Shown: positions 54,875 to 64,000 of the stretch, one piece after another
Layout of the letters: the number at the start of each line of letters is the position of its first letter
Numbering within the stretch: the first letter of the stretch is position 1
Assembly: GCA_022578605.1 (NCBI GenBank)
Contig: MU394107.1
Location: forward strand, 124,001 to 188,000
Direction of reading: 5' to 3'
Length of the DNA stretch: 64,000 nucleotides
From: Camillea tinctor
Taxonomy: Eukaryota > Ascomycota > Sordariomycetes > Xylariales > Xylariaceae
Notes under the pieces: model-generated
Databases searched by the model: none
What the model saw: the letters and a program-made list of their open reading frames with translations, nothing else
Told to the model about the DNA's origin: nothing
Translations under genes and position numbers: made by a program

Positions 54875-57776
54875 TTTGACAGGATTAGGGGGGAGTGGAT
54901 GATTCAATTGGTGGTGGTGACGGTGATAATTATTTTGGTAATAAACCTAATGTTTATCAAGAAAAGGGGTGGGAGAGAATGAGGAAGAGGAGAAGGAGTG
55001 GGAGGAGGAGGAGGAGGGGCAAAGGGGGTGGAGCGGAGCAGGTGGTTTAGTTTGGTTTGGTTTGGTTGAGCGGGATGAGGTTGAGGTGAGGAAGATGGGA
55101 TTAAAGAAAAAAAAAAGAAGAGAAGAGAAGAAGAAAAAGAAGAAACGAGATAGGTTAAATTATGTGAAACAGGAAATAGTAACCTAGTACAAAAGTTAAA
55201 ATATATTTTAATGCCAGCTTGCTAGAGCAACCTTTAAAGTTTCCTTACTTAGTACCTTCCCTACCACCCTATGCTTGAACGACGGTGAGGTGCATCCTTA
55301 CACTATAGGCCCTGGACGTTATTACTGAGTGTGTACCTAGTAACCTAGAAGCTTTTACACAGGTGCTATTAGTGTAGAGCATTTAATGAAACGAAATTTG
55401 AGGGGTTTCGTACCTTTTGCCCCTCCTTAAGTCTCTTCTCCCCCTTCTTCCCCCCCTTCCCCACTACCCACTCACTAACTCATTAATATCGACATTACCT
55501 AAGTAACAGTACCACCACCACCACCATCATCGTCGTCATGTTTCCTTTCCCCGTCTTAGGTTACTTAAGATAAGACAGATAGGTGGTTTCTTACTTATAT
55601 AATCTCCCGCCATATAACATAAGTAGGTAGAAAATAAATAGATAAATACGAGCCAGTCAAGACAATCCTAGCTCGCACCACTATAATCTGAGCCTCAAAT
55701 GTTATATTCAATCGATGGACACTATCAGTATCAATCAATCAATCTATAGTTTGCGCATACCCAATGAACCAAAGCTGTCAATAGTTGTTTAAGTAACCTT
55801 GCACACTTAACTTTAAGAGCAACAGCAAAGCTAAATACTTTTAGTATTTAGAATATCTACTAACCTAGTAAACATAGTAGGTAGCCAGTAAAGTTAAATT
55901 TAATCTAATCTAGTACACATGCCCCGTAACCTTTAATCCACGTTATTTTAATAGCCTACCAATGGTTACTTTACCTACCTACCTAGGTATTTAACTTCAA
56001 CAAACTTAATACCACGACACAAGGGGAGAGAGTACTCAAAAAATATAGCAAAATTAAAACATGTAAAGATATAAAGTATGCTACCTACCTGCTTAGTGAC
56101 ACACGTGCAGAGGAACTTACATGTGATTGACATGAACCTTAGCAACTAAAGTATGTCGTTGACAAGTAGGTGCATTAGGAGAGAGAGGAACCCCCCGGAA
56201 GTCTGATCTGATGGTGCCAGCTTATTCAAGCTTACCTACCTTGTACGTGCGTGGACAGGGATGGTTGCAGACATAGCGGCAAAATAGTGCGACCTTAGGT
56301 ACATATAGGTTAAATGTACCTACTTACTAGTATGTATCCAGCCGTAGCAAGTAGAGCATTGTGTAGTAGTAATTCTTACCTGCACACACCTAGGTACGTG
56401 GTAGGTAAGTTAGTTAGTTGTATACACTTAATTTGCTACATAGGCAATGACGTGTGTAGTTTGATAAAGAGAAAGCCTTACTTTTTATGTGCTGGCTGGA
56501 TTCCTTTTTGCTAGGTGCTTAAGTAGGTGCATACTACCTGACGAGTGCATGTAAGTACTTGTATGCAGATACTATTGTACATACATACATATGTACACAC
56601 ATACGTGTACATTACAATGCATGCATAAATCCGTACCTTACTGTTTAGGTCAGTAGGTAGGTACCTAAGACAGTTATATGTGGGTCTGCTATGCTGGCCA
56701 AATAGAATTCCAATGAATATGAATATTTTTCTAGCCTTGAGAAATCGCAACCCGTTTTTATTTTATTTTATTTTATTCAAAAAGGCGGCAGATTAAAACT
56801 CACTAGACCGACCCGAACTCAATTCAACGTTAGTAACGCGACGCGACCGGATCGATCGTTTCTTCTTATTCTTAATTCTTTTTTTTTTCGGGGGCATTCG
56901 CATTCCTCATCAACGCCGCATTTACATTTCACATATACTCGCATTCACACACACACAATACACCTACACACACCTCCTACCTATATACACACACCGTTGC
57001 ATACTTGCATTTAGTTTCTTATTTTTTTTATGGGAGCCATGACTTATGAATGCTATTAATGAATAACCTTTCTTAAATAATACCCCCTCCAAAGGAACAA
57101 AAGAAGAGCATCGTATTGTATCGCATTGCGTCGCATCGCATCGCACCGCACTACTTACGTTCTAGGCTTATTCCCTTTCATCTTTCATAGCTCTTTTTTC
57201 CCCACAAAGCGAGGTTGGGTTTCTGTGGGAAAACCCCCCGTCTTCGGCAAGTGTCTGTCAACGTCACCCGCCCGCACCTTTGTCTGTTTCTCGGGCGCAC
57301 CCTGCATTCATCACCGCACCCGGTGAGCCTTGGCTGTTGCTAAGGTGCCTCGTCTCATAAAAAAAGGCGCCCACCAACCTTTCGGCTTTAACCGCTTGCA
57401 GCACTGCCAGATCTAGCTCCTGGTTCTGGCGGCTAGCTGTATCCAAAACCATTCATCTGCCCGCCCCAGCTCATCTTCATCTGATTTACACTTACAATCT
57501 TACCCGCAACTCTTTTCTGTGGATCAGTCCGGATCCTCGTACTACGCACGTCATCTTGATGTGAAGTCTTCCTGTTCAGGTTCGGAGATTCGGTACGGTA
57601 CGCATGCGCTCGCTTGCTCTTCTCATCTCACATCGTCGCCTCATCTTACCCAACCCTCCCTCTCCTCCACTCATCTGTAAGTCGAAATGTCACTGACCAT
57701 GATACTCTAGATATATGTGCCTTGATGCCGAGTGTTTTCATCTCTAGCAGATAGCAGCGCGGTACGGGCTTTCATC
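54875..57776. other. 2.9-kb divergent intergenic region between the epimerase and SUN genes
   Basis: No gene recognised. The region just upstream of the epimerase is strongly purine-rich (54960-55160). It has several CCTAGG-type palindromes (55981-55990, 56388-56398, 56661-56668), TACA-type simple repeats (56577-56615) and (TTTTA)n near 56756-56777. Pyrimidine-rich sequence before 57777 looks like the 5' UTR of the SUN gene; an untranslated first exon and intron are possible there. Confidence 0.45.
56756..56777. repeat. (TTTTA)n microsatellite
   Basis: Four tandem pentanucleotide units in the upstream region of the SUN gene. Confidence 0.8.
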
Positions 57777-60700
57777 ATGGCGCCCAATACTAGCGCCAAA
57801 GGGTCTAAGAAGGGCCCCTTTGTTCCTGCAACGCCTCAGATGAAGGCTCCAGAGCAGCCGGTCGCAGACCTGCCTGGCTTGTATCCTGTCCACGATGGGT
57901 CCTATGGCGTCAACACTCTAATCAACCTCGACTCGGCTAAGAAGAAGGGGAAGAAAACAAAAACTGGTTTCGCCGATGAGGACGCCGAGGACAAGAAGTT
58001 TAAAAAGCAAGTGAAGAAAGGCGGCAAACAGTATGGCATGAACAGTGATCTTAAGAAAACCGTAAAGCAGACCAAAAAAGCGGCAGATAACACACCCGGT
58101 GGAGGACCATCTGGTGGAGGACCATCTGGAGGAGGCGGAGGACCATCTGGAGGAGGCGGATCACCAGGAGGAGGTGGATCACCAGGAGGAGGACCGCCCG
58201 GAGGAGGAGGGCCACCTGGGGGAGGATCTCCTGGGGGAGGATCTCCTGGGGGAGGACCACCCGGTGGAGGACCGCCTGGAGGAGGACCGCCTGGAGGAGG
58301 ACCGCCTGGAGGAGGGCCACCTGGAGGAGGGCCACCTGGAGGAGGGCCACCTGGAGGAGGGCCATCTACTGGAGGCTGGACATGGAAAGACGGGCCACAC
58401 CCGTTGTCAAAAAAGAATTGGGGAGCGCCTGGTCCTGGACCACTTGGACCCGGCACTACAACAGATAAAGGATGGCACTATACCCAGCCACTACATCCAC
58501 ACATTCCGAAATATCTTGGAAACACCTTTTACCATAACAATGACGATGGACGAGATGAATACAACTCGGCGGAACTTGACTTGGCAGATCCGCACCCATA
58601 TGTTGGTGACACCGTCGCGAATCATTCTGATCACGCACCATTCTACGGAATACCCCAGGGTCTTGGTGAAAAAACGCCTCTAGTCCCCTTCCGACCGGAC
58701 TCATCCAGGAGCTTCAGCTATGAAAACGGGATATACGGGGATGCTTCTTTCCAAGCGCCACCAATGCCCCCACCGCCAGTTCCAATGCAACCATCACAAG
58801 CGGCCAACCCGAACAGTGGTGGCTATGTTGCCAATCCCTCCCTAAATCCGCCTGTAGCTAACGCCGGTGCAAATATTCAACCTCCTCCTGCTGGTAATTC
58901 TAATCCGCCTAACAACCCTCCCAACGGCCCTCCTAACAACCCTCCTAACAACCCTCCTAACAACCCTCCTAACAACCCTCCTAACAACCCTCCTAACAAC
59001 CCTCCTAACAACCCTCCTAACAACAATCCCAACAATCCTCCAAACAACCACCCTAACAACCCTCCTAACGATCCTTCTAAGAACTCTGCGTCCGGGGCTA
59101 ACAATGCTTCTTCCGCCAACAAAAATGCTTCCAGTAACCAGTCACACTCAGCCAACAATAAAGCTTCGGTAAAACCTACTGCAGCCGGCAAAAAATCAGG
59201 CAAGAAAGGCAACCCGAATGTCAATGGCCCTATCAACGCTCTCAATGTCAATGCTATTAATAACAACGGCGTGAACAACGACAATAGCCATGGACCAAAC
59301 AACTGGAGGCAGACGATTACTAGGATACCCAGACTTATCAAAAAATTGATGTTGTCGGACTTCATCATCAGCATGCTACAACTCATACTGGTGTTCCTAA
59401 TTATCCTACTCGGTGTATGGTGTTCAATGTCCCTCGTACATTATTTAGCTTCTACGCCAGCCGACAGACCTGATGCAGCCGCAGGTTCACCCGATTCTGA
59501 CACAAGCTGGCTAGGTAGTATCTGGAACAAATTGGGACGGCCGTCATCCATTTTTTCAGATTGGGAGAACGACGGAAAGTCCGGCAATCTCATAAAAGAC
59601 CTTAGAAATAGACTCCCAGAAGAGGTCTTTGTTGAACGAGGAAAGGACGGAAAGCTCAAAATCTCTGAGGACTTTTGGCATGCACTTAGGGATCGAATTA
59701 TGGCTGATGACTGGATCCTCACATTAGAAGAAGCAAAAGGCCGACCCCCGGCAATTTCAGATATGCACTGGCGTGCGGTGAAATCTCGCATAGAAGAGAC
59801 CGGACTTGGCTCTTCTCCGCAAAAAGATAGCAAAGGGAAGTCATCAGTTACTGCTAAAGATGTCGACCAGGTGGTCCAAAGACACGTATCTCAAACGTGG
59901 GATAATTGGATTCGGCAGAATGAACATTCATTACAACATCCTGGTGGCGATACCTTGACCAGAGACGAGTTCTTAAAGCTCTTCAAAACGGAAGCGGATA
60001 GCTACGCCCGGGAAATTCGCGCAGAATTAGATGGGCTAAATGGTCGGGTGAAGGACCTTGTTAGCGACTTAACCAAGCTGCAAAAAGCTCCGGCCTCGCC
60101 TGGCGGGATGAGCCAGCAGGAGGTGACGACATTAGTTGACGCGGCAGTGGCCAAGGCCGTCAGTCATGCTAAATTAGATGCTATCGCAAACGGACGTATT
60201 CGAGGCCACACATTAGATATGGTGGTTAACCAGGTCAACTTTTTCAGCCCAGGCTCTGGCGCACTTATCGATCCTAAATTCAGCTCCAAGGCCTGGGAAG
60301 TACCTAAATATCCCTTCAAATCAAAACAGTGGTACGAAAGGGATGGTTACAGGCCTCAGCCTCAGGCTATTGTTTTAGAACCATGGACTCAGGAGGGTGA
60401 ATGTTTTTGCGCCGGACCTGATCTCAAAGGCTACGGTCAGGGCGCCAATAGTATTTCCGTACTCATGAGCCGCAATATTATTCCCCAGCACCTCGTTGTC
60501 GAACACATTCTGCCAGGTTCTACTCTCAACCCGGGTGCTATGCCTAAGGACATCGAGTTGTGGGCCAGGATTGAGGAGGTGACTCTACGCAAGGAGGTAC
60601 AGGGCTGGTCATTACGCCAATACCCAGAGGTGGCCAACGAAAAGAAACTTGACGAGTCGTGGGTCAAGATTGGGCACATGACATACCTCAACAAGAACCA

Positions 60701-60866
60701 TGGTGATGGCGTCCAAGTACTCAAGGTCAGCGATGAGCTAACCAAGATGCGTGCCATTACGAACCATGTTGTTGTCCGTGCCCTTAACAACTACGGTGCC
60801 GATAACACGTGCTTCTACCGACTTAAGCTCTTTGGCGAGCTGGTAGATAGACCCTTAGCTCCTTAA
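57777..60866 (+). CDS. SUN-domain (Sad1/UNC-84) inner nuclear membrane protein
   Basis: Intronless, 1029 aa from the ATG at 57777; the frame is open further upstream but without an earlier ATG. SUN proteins pair with KASH proteins across the nuclear envelope and anchor the spindle pole body or telomeres. Layout: a Lys-rich nucleoplasmic segment (1-105); a Gly/Pro minisatellite (about 108-200); an aromatic/charged stretch; an Asn/Pro minisatellite (about 373-433); Asn/Ser-rich sequence; one transmembrane helix at about 527-554 (FIISMLQLILVFLIILLGVW); a lumenal region with a predicted helix/coiled coil at about 725-770 (SYAREIRAELDGLNGRVKDL); and the SUN domain at about 830-1029 (AIVLEPWTQEGECFCAG, IIPQHLVVEHILPG, RLKLFGEL). 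The repeats make the nucleoplasmic arm unusually long for a fungal Sad1. Confidence 0.88.
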   Translation: MAPNTSAKGSKKGPFVPATPQMKAPEQPVADLPGLYPVHDGSYGVNTLINLDSAKKKGKKTKTGFADEDAEDKKFKKQVKKGGKQYGMNSDLKKTVKQTKKAADNTPGGGPSGGGPSGGGGGPSGGGGSPGGGGSPGGGPPGGGGPPGGGSPGGGSPGGGPPGGGPPGGGPPGGGPPGGGPPGGGPPGGGPPGGGPSTGGWTWKDGPHPLSKKNWGAPGPGPLGPGTTTDKGWHYTQPLHPHIPKYLGNTFYHNNDDGRDEYNSAELDLADPHPYVGDTVANHSDHAPFYGIPQGLGEKTPLVPFRPDSSRSFSYENGIYGDASFQAPPMPPPPVPMQPSQAANPNSGGYVANPSLNPPVANAGANIQPPPAGNSNPPNNPPNGPPNNPPNNPPNNPPNNPPNNPPNNPPNNPPNNNPNNPPNNHPNNPPNDPSKNSASGANNASSANKNASSNQSHSANNKASVKPTAAGKKSGKKGNPNVNGPINALNVNAINNNGVNNDNSHGPNNWRQTITRIPRLIKKLMLSDFIISMLQLILVFLIILLGVWCSMSLVHYLASTPADRPDAAAGSPDSDTSWLGSIWNKLGRPSSIFSDWENDGKSGNLIKDLRNRLPEEVFVERGKDGKLKISEDFWHALRDRIMADDWILTLEEAKGRPPAISDMHWRAVKSRIEETGLGSSPQKDSKGKSSVTAKDVDQVVQRHVSQTWDNWIRQNEHSLQHPGGDTLTRDEFLKLFKTEADSYAREIRAELDGLNGRVKDLVSDLTKLQKAPASPGGMSQQEVTTLVDAAVAKAVSHAKLDAIANGRIRGHTLDMVVNQVNFFSPGSGALIDPKFSSKAWEVPKYPFKSKQWYERDGYRPQPQAIVLEPWTQEGECFCAGPDLKGYGQGANSISVLMSRNIIPQHLVVEHILPGSTLNPGAMPKDIELWARIEEVTLRKEVQGWSLRQYPEVANEKKLDESWVKIGHMTYLNKNHGDGVQVLKVSDELTKMRAITNHVVVRALNNYGADNTCFYRLKLFGELVDRPLAP
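58098..58373. repeat. Coding Gly-Gly-Gly-Pro-Pro/Ser minisatellite
   Basis: About 18 units of 15 bp (GGAGGAGGACCGCCT and near variants), with a few 12-18 bp irregular ones, encoding GGGPP, GGGSP and GGGPS. The strand asymmetry (G-rich on plus) also leaves the opposite strand open as Pro-rich shadow ORFs. Confidence 0.9.
58893..59072. repeat. Coding Asn-Asn-Pro-Pro minisatellite
   Basis: About 13 tandem 12-bp units (AACAACCCTCCT and variants) encoding NNPP. Central units are identical at nucleotide level, so the expansion looks recent. C-rich/A-rich on the plus strand. Confidence 0.9.
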
Positions 60867-62053
60867 GGGAGCTAAGCTCGACACTACCTCATATACGAGC
60901 TTAGTATTGACTCGTTTTGTTTTCTCGTTCAGGAGTATTGGTGAGCGTGGTGGAGTTTCTACAAATGGAAAAGGGGGGGTGGAGTAGAGGGCAAAGAGAG
61001 GGGAAGGAAGAGAGGAGGCAAGGGCGTAGACACGCATAGGTGTCGATGCGCTATGTGATTTTTTGTGTAAATGGAAACAGAGAGGACATAAGGGGAAAGG
61101 AAGGAAAGGGGGAGGAAGGGGTAGGGGAAAGAAGGGGGATAAGGAAATGGTTATTGTCCGTCCGTCCGTCCATCCACGCCCATCTATCCATTCGTCCATA
61201 CCATACATTATATACCATACACTAGATATGGCTCTGATTTGATTTGATTTGAGTTGATGCTTGTATACTCCTTTTCAGTTTTTCTTGTTTTCTTGCCCGC
61301 GTTGTTGATCAGAGAAGGGATGGTTTGGACTGAACTGGACTGGATAGCGCTGGATAGGACTTGGCACTTGGAACTTTTCTTCCATAGGATCGCATCACAT
61401 CGAATCAAATGAATGGATTGATTGATTGATTCTTTTTATTTTATCATCATCTGGCTTAGTACCCATGTCTGTCCCGAGGGAAGTCAAAGTACTAGGTTTC
61501 CGTCTGATCTTTCTCGGCTTTGTTGTAGATAGAGTTAGAGAGAAGGGGGTTAGAGGGTGTGGTTAGATATGTGATAGGATATTTAGGAAGGGGAAAGGGG
61601 GGATGATACCAAGTTTCGATATTATCAATTTATACCTAGAACTAACCTAGGCCTGTTTTATGTCAAGACAGTGAGTGTGCCCCCCTAAGTGCACACATGC
61701 TTACGCTCCGACCTATCTCATCCCGAGAGGGGGAAAAAGGGAGTCGATAAGTAATCGTACGACATGTAAAGGAATAATACTCCCATTAAACATGTTAAGT
61801 GTTGATACCTGCCCACAAAGACACATACCCTCTCTTAGTAGGTAGGCAAGTAACCTACTTGTCGGTGTACATAATACTGTTCTCATAGTGGGAAAGTGAC
61901 AAGTTTTCATTGGTATTATACCACAAACACTCAAGTTCACAGCTTATATACTTTATTCAGCTTTTGCTTTCAATCGACTAATCACCTTCTCGCCTCCCCT
62001 CTTTCCCTCCTCCCTACAGATCCTTTCTCATCAATCCTCCAAACCTATATTAA
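60867..62053. other. Intergenic between convergent SUN and Dbp4 genes
   Basis: 3' flanks of both genes. (GTCC)n lies near 61156-61172, with purine-rich and simple-sequence patches. No coding sequence supported. Confidence 0.5.
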
Positions 62054-64000
62054 TCAATCGTCCAACAAGCCCGCGGCCAACGTCTCGTAATCCTCCAGGG
62101 TATCAGGTTGTTCGGTGACCTCGATCACCTTCTTGCTCTTACTCTTCTTCTTATCCTTCTTCTTGCTCTTCTGCTTCCTATCATCATCTTCTTCTTCACT
62201 GCCATCATCCCGCTCAACCCTCTTCTTCGCTTTCTTCCTTGGTCGATCCTCCTCTTCTGCTTCACTTCCACTCCTACCCACCGTCGGCAGCGAGGCCAAG
62301 AACGCAAGCGGATCCTCTCCATCCTCATCATCACCAGCCACTAGCGTAGGCATAGGCATACCATCCGCGCCCCCCTTCGCCTCCTCCGCCTCGCGCGCCT
62401 TGCGCTTAAGCTTCTTCTCACGGCGCCGCTCGCGGGCGACCTGCTTATCATCGGCATCGGCCTCTTTGACGCGCGCGGCCTCGCCCTCGACGAAGCGGCG
62501 GCGCTGGTCCTCGGCGTCGCCGTCGCGCTGGAAGTCCGCCTCATCCTTGATGCGGTAGGGGTGGTGGGCGGTGCCGTCGTCGTCGAACACGACCTTGTCA
62601 GGGCGGCCCTTGAAGCGCAGCAGCTTCTTCTTGCTCTGCAGGAGCTTCTCACGGCGCTTCGAGTCCACAACCAGGGGCGCATCGCCGCCGAGGCCGGTGA
62701 GCACTTTGGTGCCGATCGGGGGGGAGGTGGAGTCGGCATCGGAATCGGAGTCGGAGTCGGAGGAGGCTGCTTGGTCGAAGTCGTCGTCTTTGAGGACGCG
62801 CTTTACGGCCAGGAAGTCGTCCTCTTCGTCATCATCGCCTACGCCGTTCTCGCCGTCCTCGCCAACTAGTTTGGCGTAGTGGTCTGTGAGCACATCTTGG
62901 TTCTTCCGCGACACCAATTTGTCGAATTTGGTGCGCACTTCGCCCTTCTTCTTCTTGCCGTCGTCGTCCAAATCGGACTCCGAGTCGCTAGAGAGCATAG
63001 CACGGGAGGCGTTCTTTAGCTTTTTCACATCTTCACCGTTCTGGAACCTCTTGATCTGAGGCGCTCCGGGGAGTCCGAGACTAGTGGCGTAGCCGTCTAG
63101 GTCCAGCTTGTCGAGGTTGAATATTTCCTTGTTTTTATTGTAATTCACGGATTTGACGTAGGAGATGAAGGCTTTCTGCGCGAGGTACTTGAGGTCGCGA
63201 TTGGAGAATATCATGGATTGGATCGAGTTTTGGACATCCTGCTTTTTGCCTTCTTTTACGTTTACTTTCCGTATGGGTACTTTTCTCTGTTCTAGTAGTT
63301 TGAGCATCCCAGCTTCCTCACTCGGATCGAGGAAAAGGACGGCGTTCCCTTTCGCTTCATATCCTGTTTATACTAGTTAGGCCAATTCTTCGGGGTACGG
63401 ATTACTGGATCACTTACTGGCTGTTCTTCCTACCCGATGAATGTACGTATCCAGATCCTCGGGACAGTCAACTTGAACCACGAAATCGACAGCCGGAAAA
63501 TCTAGACCTCTAGCAACAATATCTGTGGCAAAGAGACATGCATATTTAGACGCAGAAAACCTTGAGGTGATTTCTAACCGTGCAACCTGCTTTTGTCTAC
63601 CGTGAAGGTGTAAAAGGGAAATGCCAGGTTGAAGATCTGTAGACCCAGGGGTTAGCCATATTTACGTTAAAATAAAAGGTGATATATGGCCACTTACGTC
63701 GCAAACTTTCGTAGGCAAACCGTACTTGTTTTCCTGAGGATAGGAAAACGATCATTTTGCATTTCTTGTTGGCTTTTATAAATCCAAAGAGAGTATTCAT
63801 CTTATCAGGTAACGGGGTGACGACATAGCTCTGGGTTAGGGTGGTGGGAGTAGCTGCTACAGCCGCCTCATGTACCGACACATATTCGGGATCCTTTAGG
63901 CTCAACCTAGCCAAGTCGGAAATCCTCTTGCTTTGGGTCGCGCTGAAAAGTAATGTCTGGCGGGTTTTCGGCAGGTGTTGGACGAGCGCATCGACGGTTT
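62054..64000 (-). CDS. dbp4: DEAD-box ATP-dependent RNA helicase Dbp4 (partial, 5' end beyond the window)
   Basis: Visible exons: complement(62054..63363, 63418..63636, 63698..>64000), about 610 C-terminal residues. Dbp4 (Hca4) unwinds U14 snoRNA/pre-rRNA duplexes in small-subunit processing in the nucleolus. Present: motif III SAT ([15 protein letters not shown]); helicase domain 2 with [29 protein letters not shown], motif V ([13 protein letters not shown]) and motif VI ([10 protein letters not shown]); then the Dbp4-type extension ([54 protein letters not shown]). The C-terminal half is charged and disordered with Lys/Glu runs ([16 protein letters not shown]), ending [15 protein letters not shown]. 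Both introns are short (54 and 61 nt) and restore frame. Motifs Q, I and II lie outside the window. Confidence 0.93.

Noticed and set aside
57902..59386. Pro-rich and Leu/Gly-rich minus-strand ORFs (57902-58456, 58877-59386) and the His/Glu-rich plus-strand ORF 58099-58683
   Set aside because: All are alternative-frame readings of the two SUN-gene minisatellites.

Overview
The window is a gene-dense piece of a filamentous ascomycete genome (Pezizomycotina; probably Sordariomycetes, which is an inference from gene content and not tested). The evidence is: short introns (about 50-165 nt) with GTAAGT/GTGAGT-like donors and CTAAC/CTGAC-like branch points; genes spaced by 0.4-4 kb on both strands; fungal-type genes (DASH subunit Ask1, GPI-anchored Ser/Thr mucin, cellobiose dehydrogenase, NACHT-ankyrin remnant); and intergenic DNA full of TACCTAGGTA-like palindromes and homopurine/homopyrimidine runs. 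I see no bacterial, phage, CRISPR, rRNA or confident tRNA signal.

Layout. 0-6 kb (minus strand): glutathionyl-hydroquinone reductase (omega-class GST), then the ubiquitin E1 enzyme Uba1. 7.4-17.2 kb: two cell-surface genes diverging from an empty 4.3-kb gap, a GPI-anchored mucin-like protein (minus) and a single-pass membrane Kelch-repeat protein with a long cytoplasmic tail (plus). 18.3-27.5 kb: a housekeeping block with Eaf7 (NuA4), a gamma-tubulin complex component (GCP5/6 type), Ask1 (DASH) and Ada2 (SAGA). 28.6-34.2 kb: a type II membrane protein related to O-fucosyltransferases, a GFA/CENP-V-fold protein, and an orphan protein with tandem zinc knuckles. 35.6-38.7 kb: an intact 11-exon cellobiose dehydrogenase. 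40.6-48.1 kb: an Mpv17/PMP22 protein and an approximately 1,850-residue ankyrin-like protein. 50.3-52.2 kb: a decayed NACHT-ankyrin (NLR-like) gene. 53.3-60.9 kb: UDP-glucose 4-epimerase and a SUN-domain nuclear-envelope protein with two coding minisatellites. 62 kb to the right edge: the 3' two-thirds of the DEAD-box ribosome-biogenesis helicase Dbp4.

How the genes relate. Most are independent housekeeping genes. Chromatin (Eaf7, Ada2) and microtubule/nuclear-envelope functions (GCP, Ask1, SUN) recur, but I see no evidence of a cluster. The divergent surface pair at 7-17 kb is the one arrangement that could reflect co-regulation. Cellobiose dehydrogenase is an extracellular lignocellulose oxidoreductase; it has no partner polysaccharide monooxygenase in the window.

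The least explained items are the ankyrin-like giant at 42-48 kb, which is built from a regular super-repeat of about 100-110 residues with three sub-units, the zinc-knuckle orphan at 33-34 kb, and the recurrent CCTAGG-centred palindrome. Gene models were spliced by eye. Exon joins were accepted only where the reading frame, splice sites and family similarity agreed; family assignments come from recognition, not from a search.
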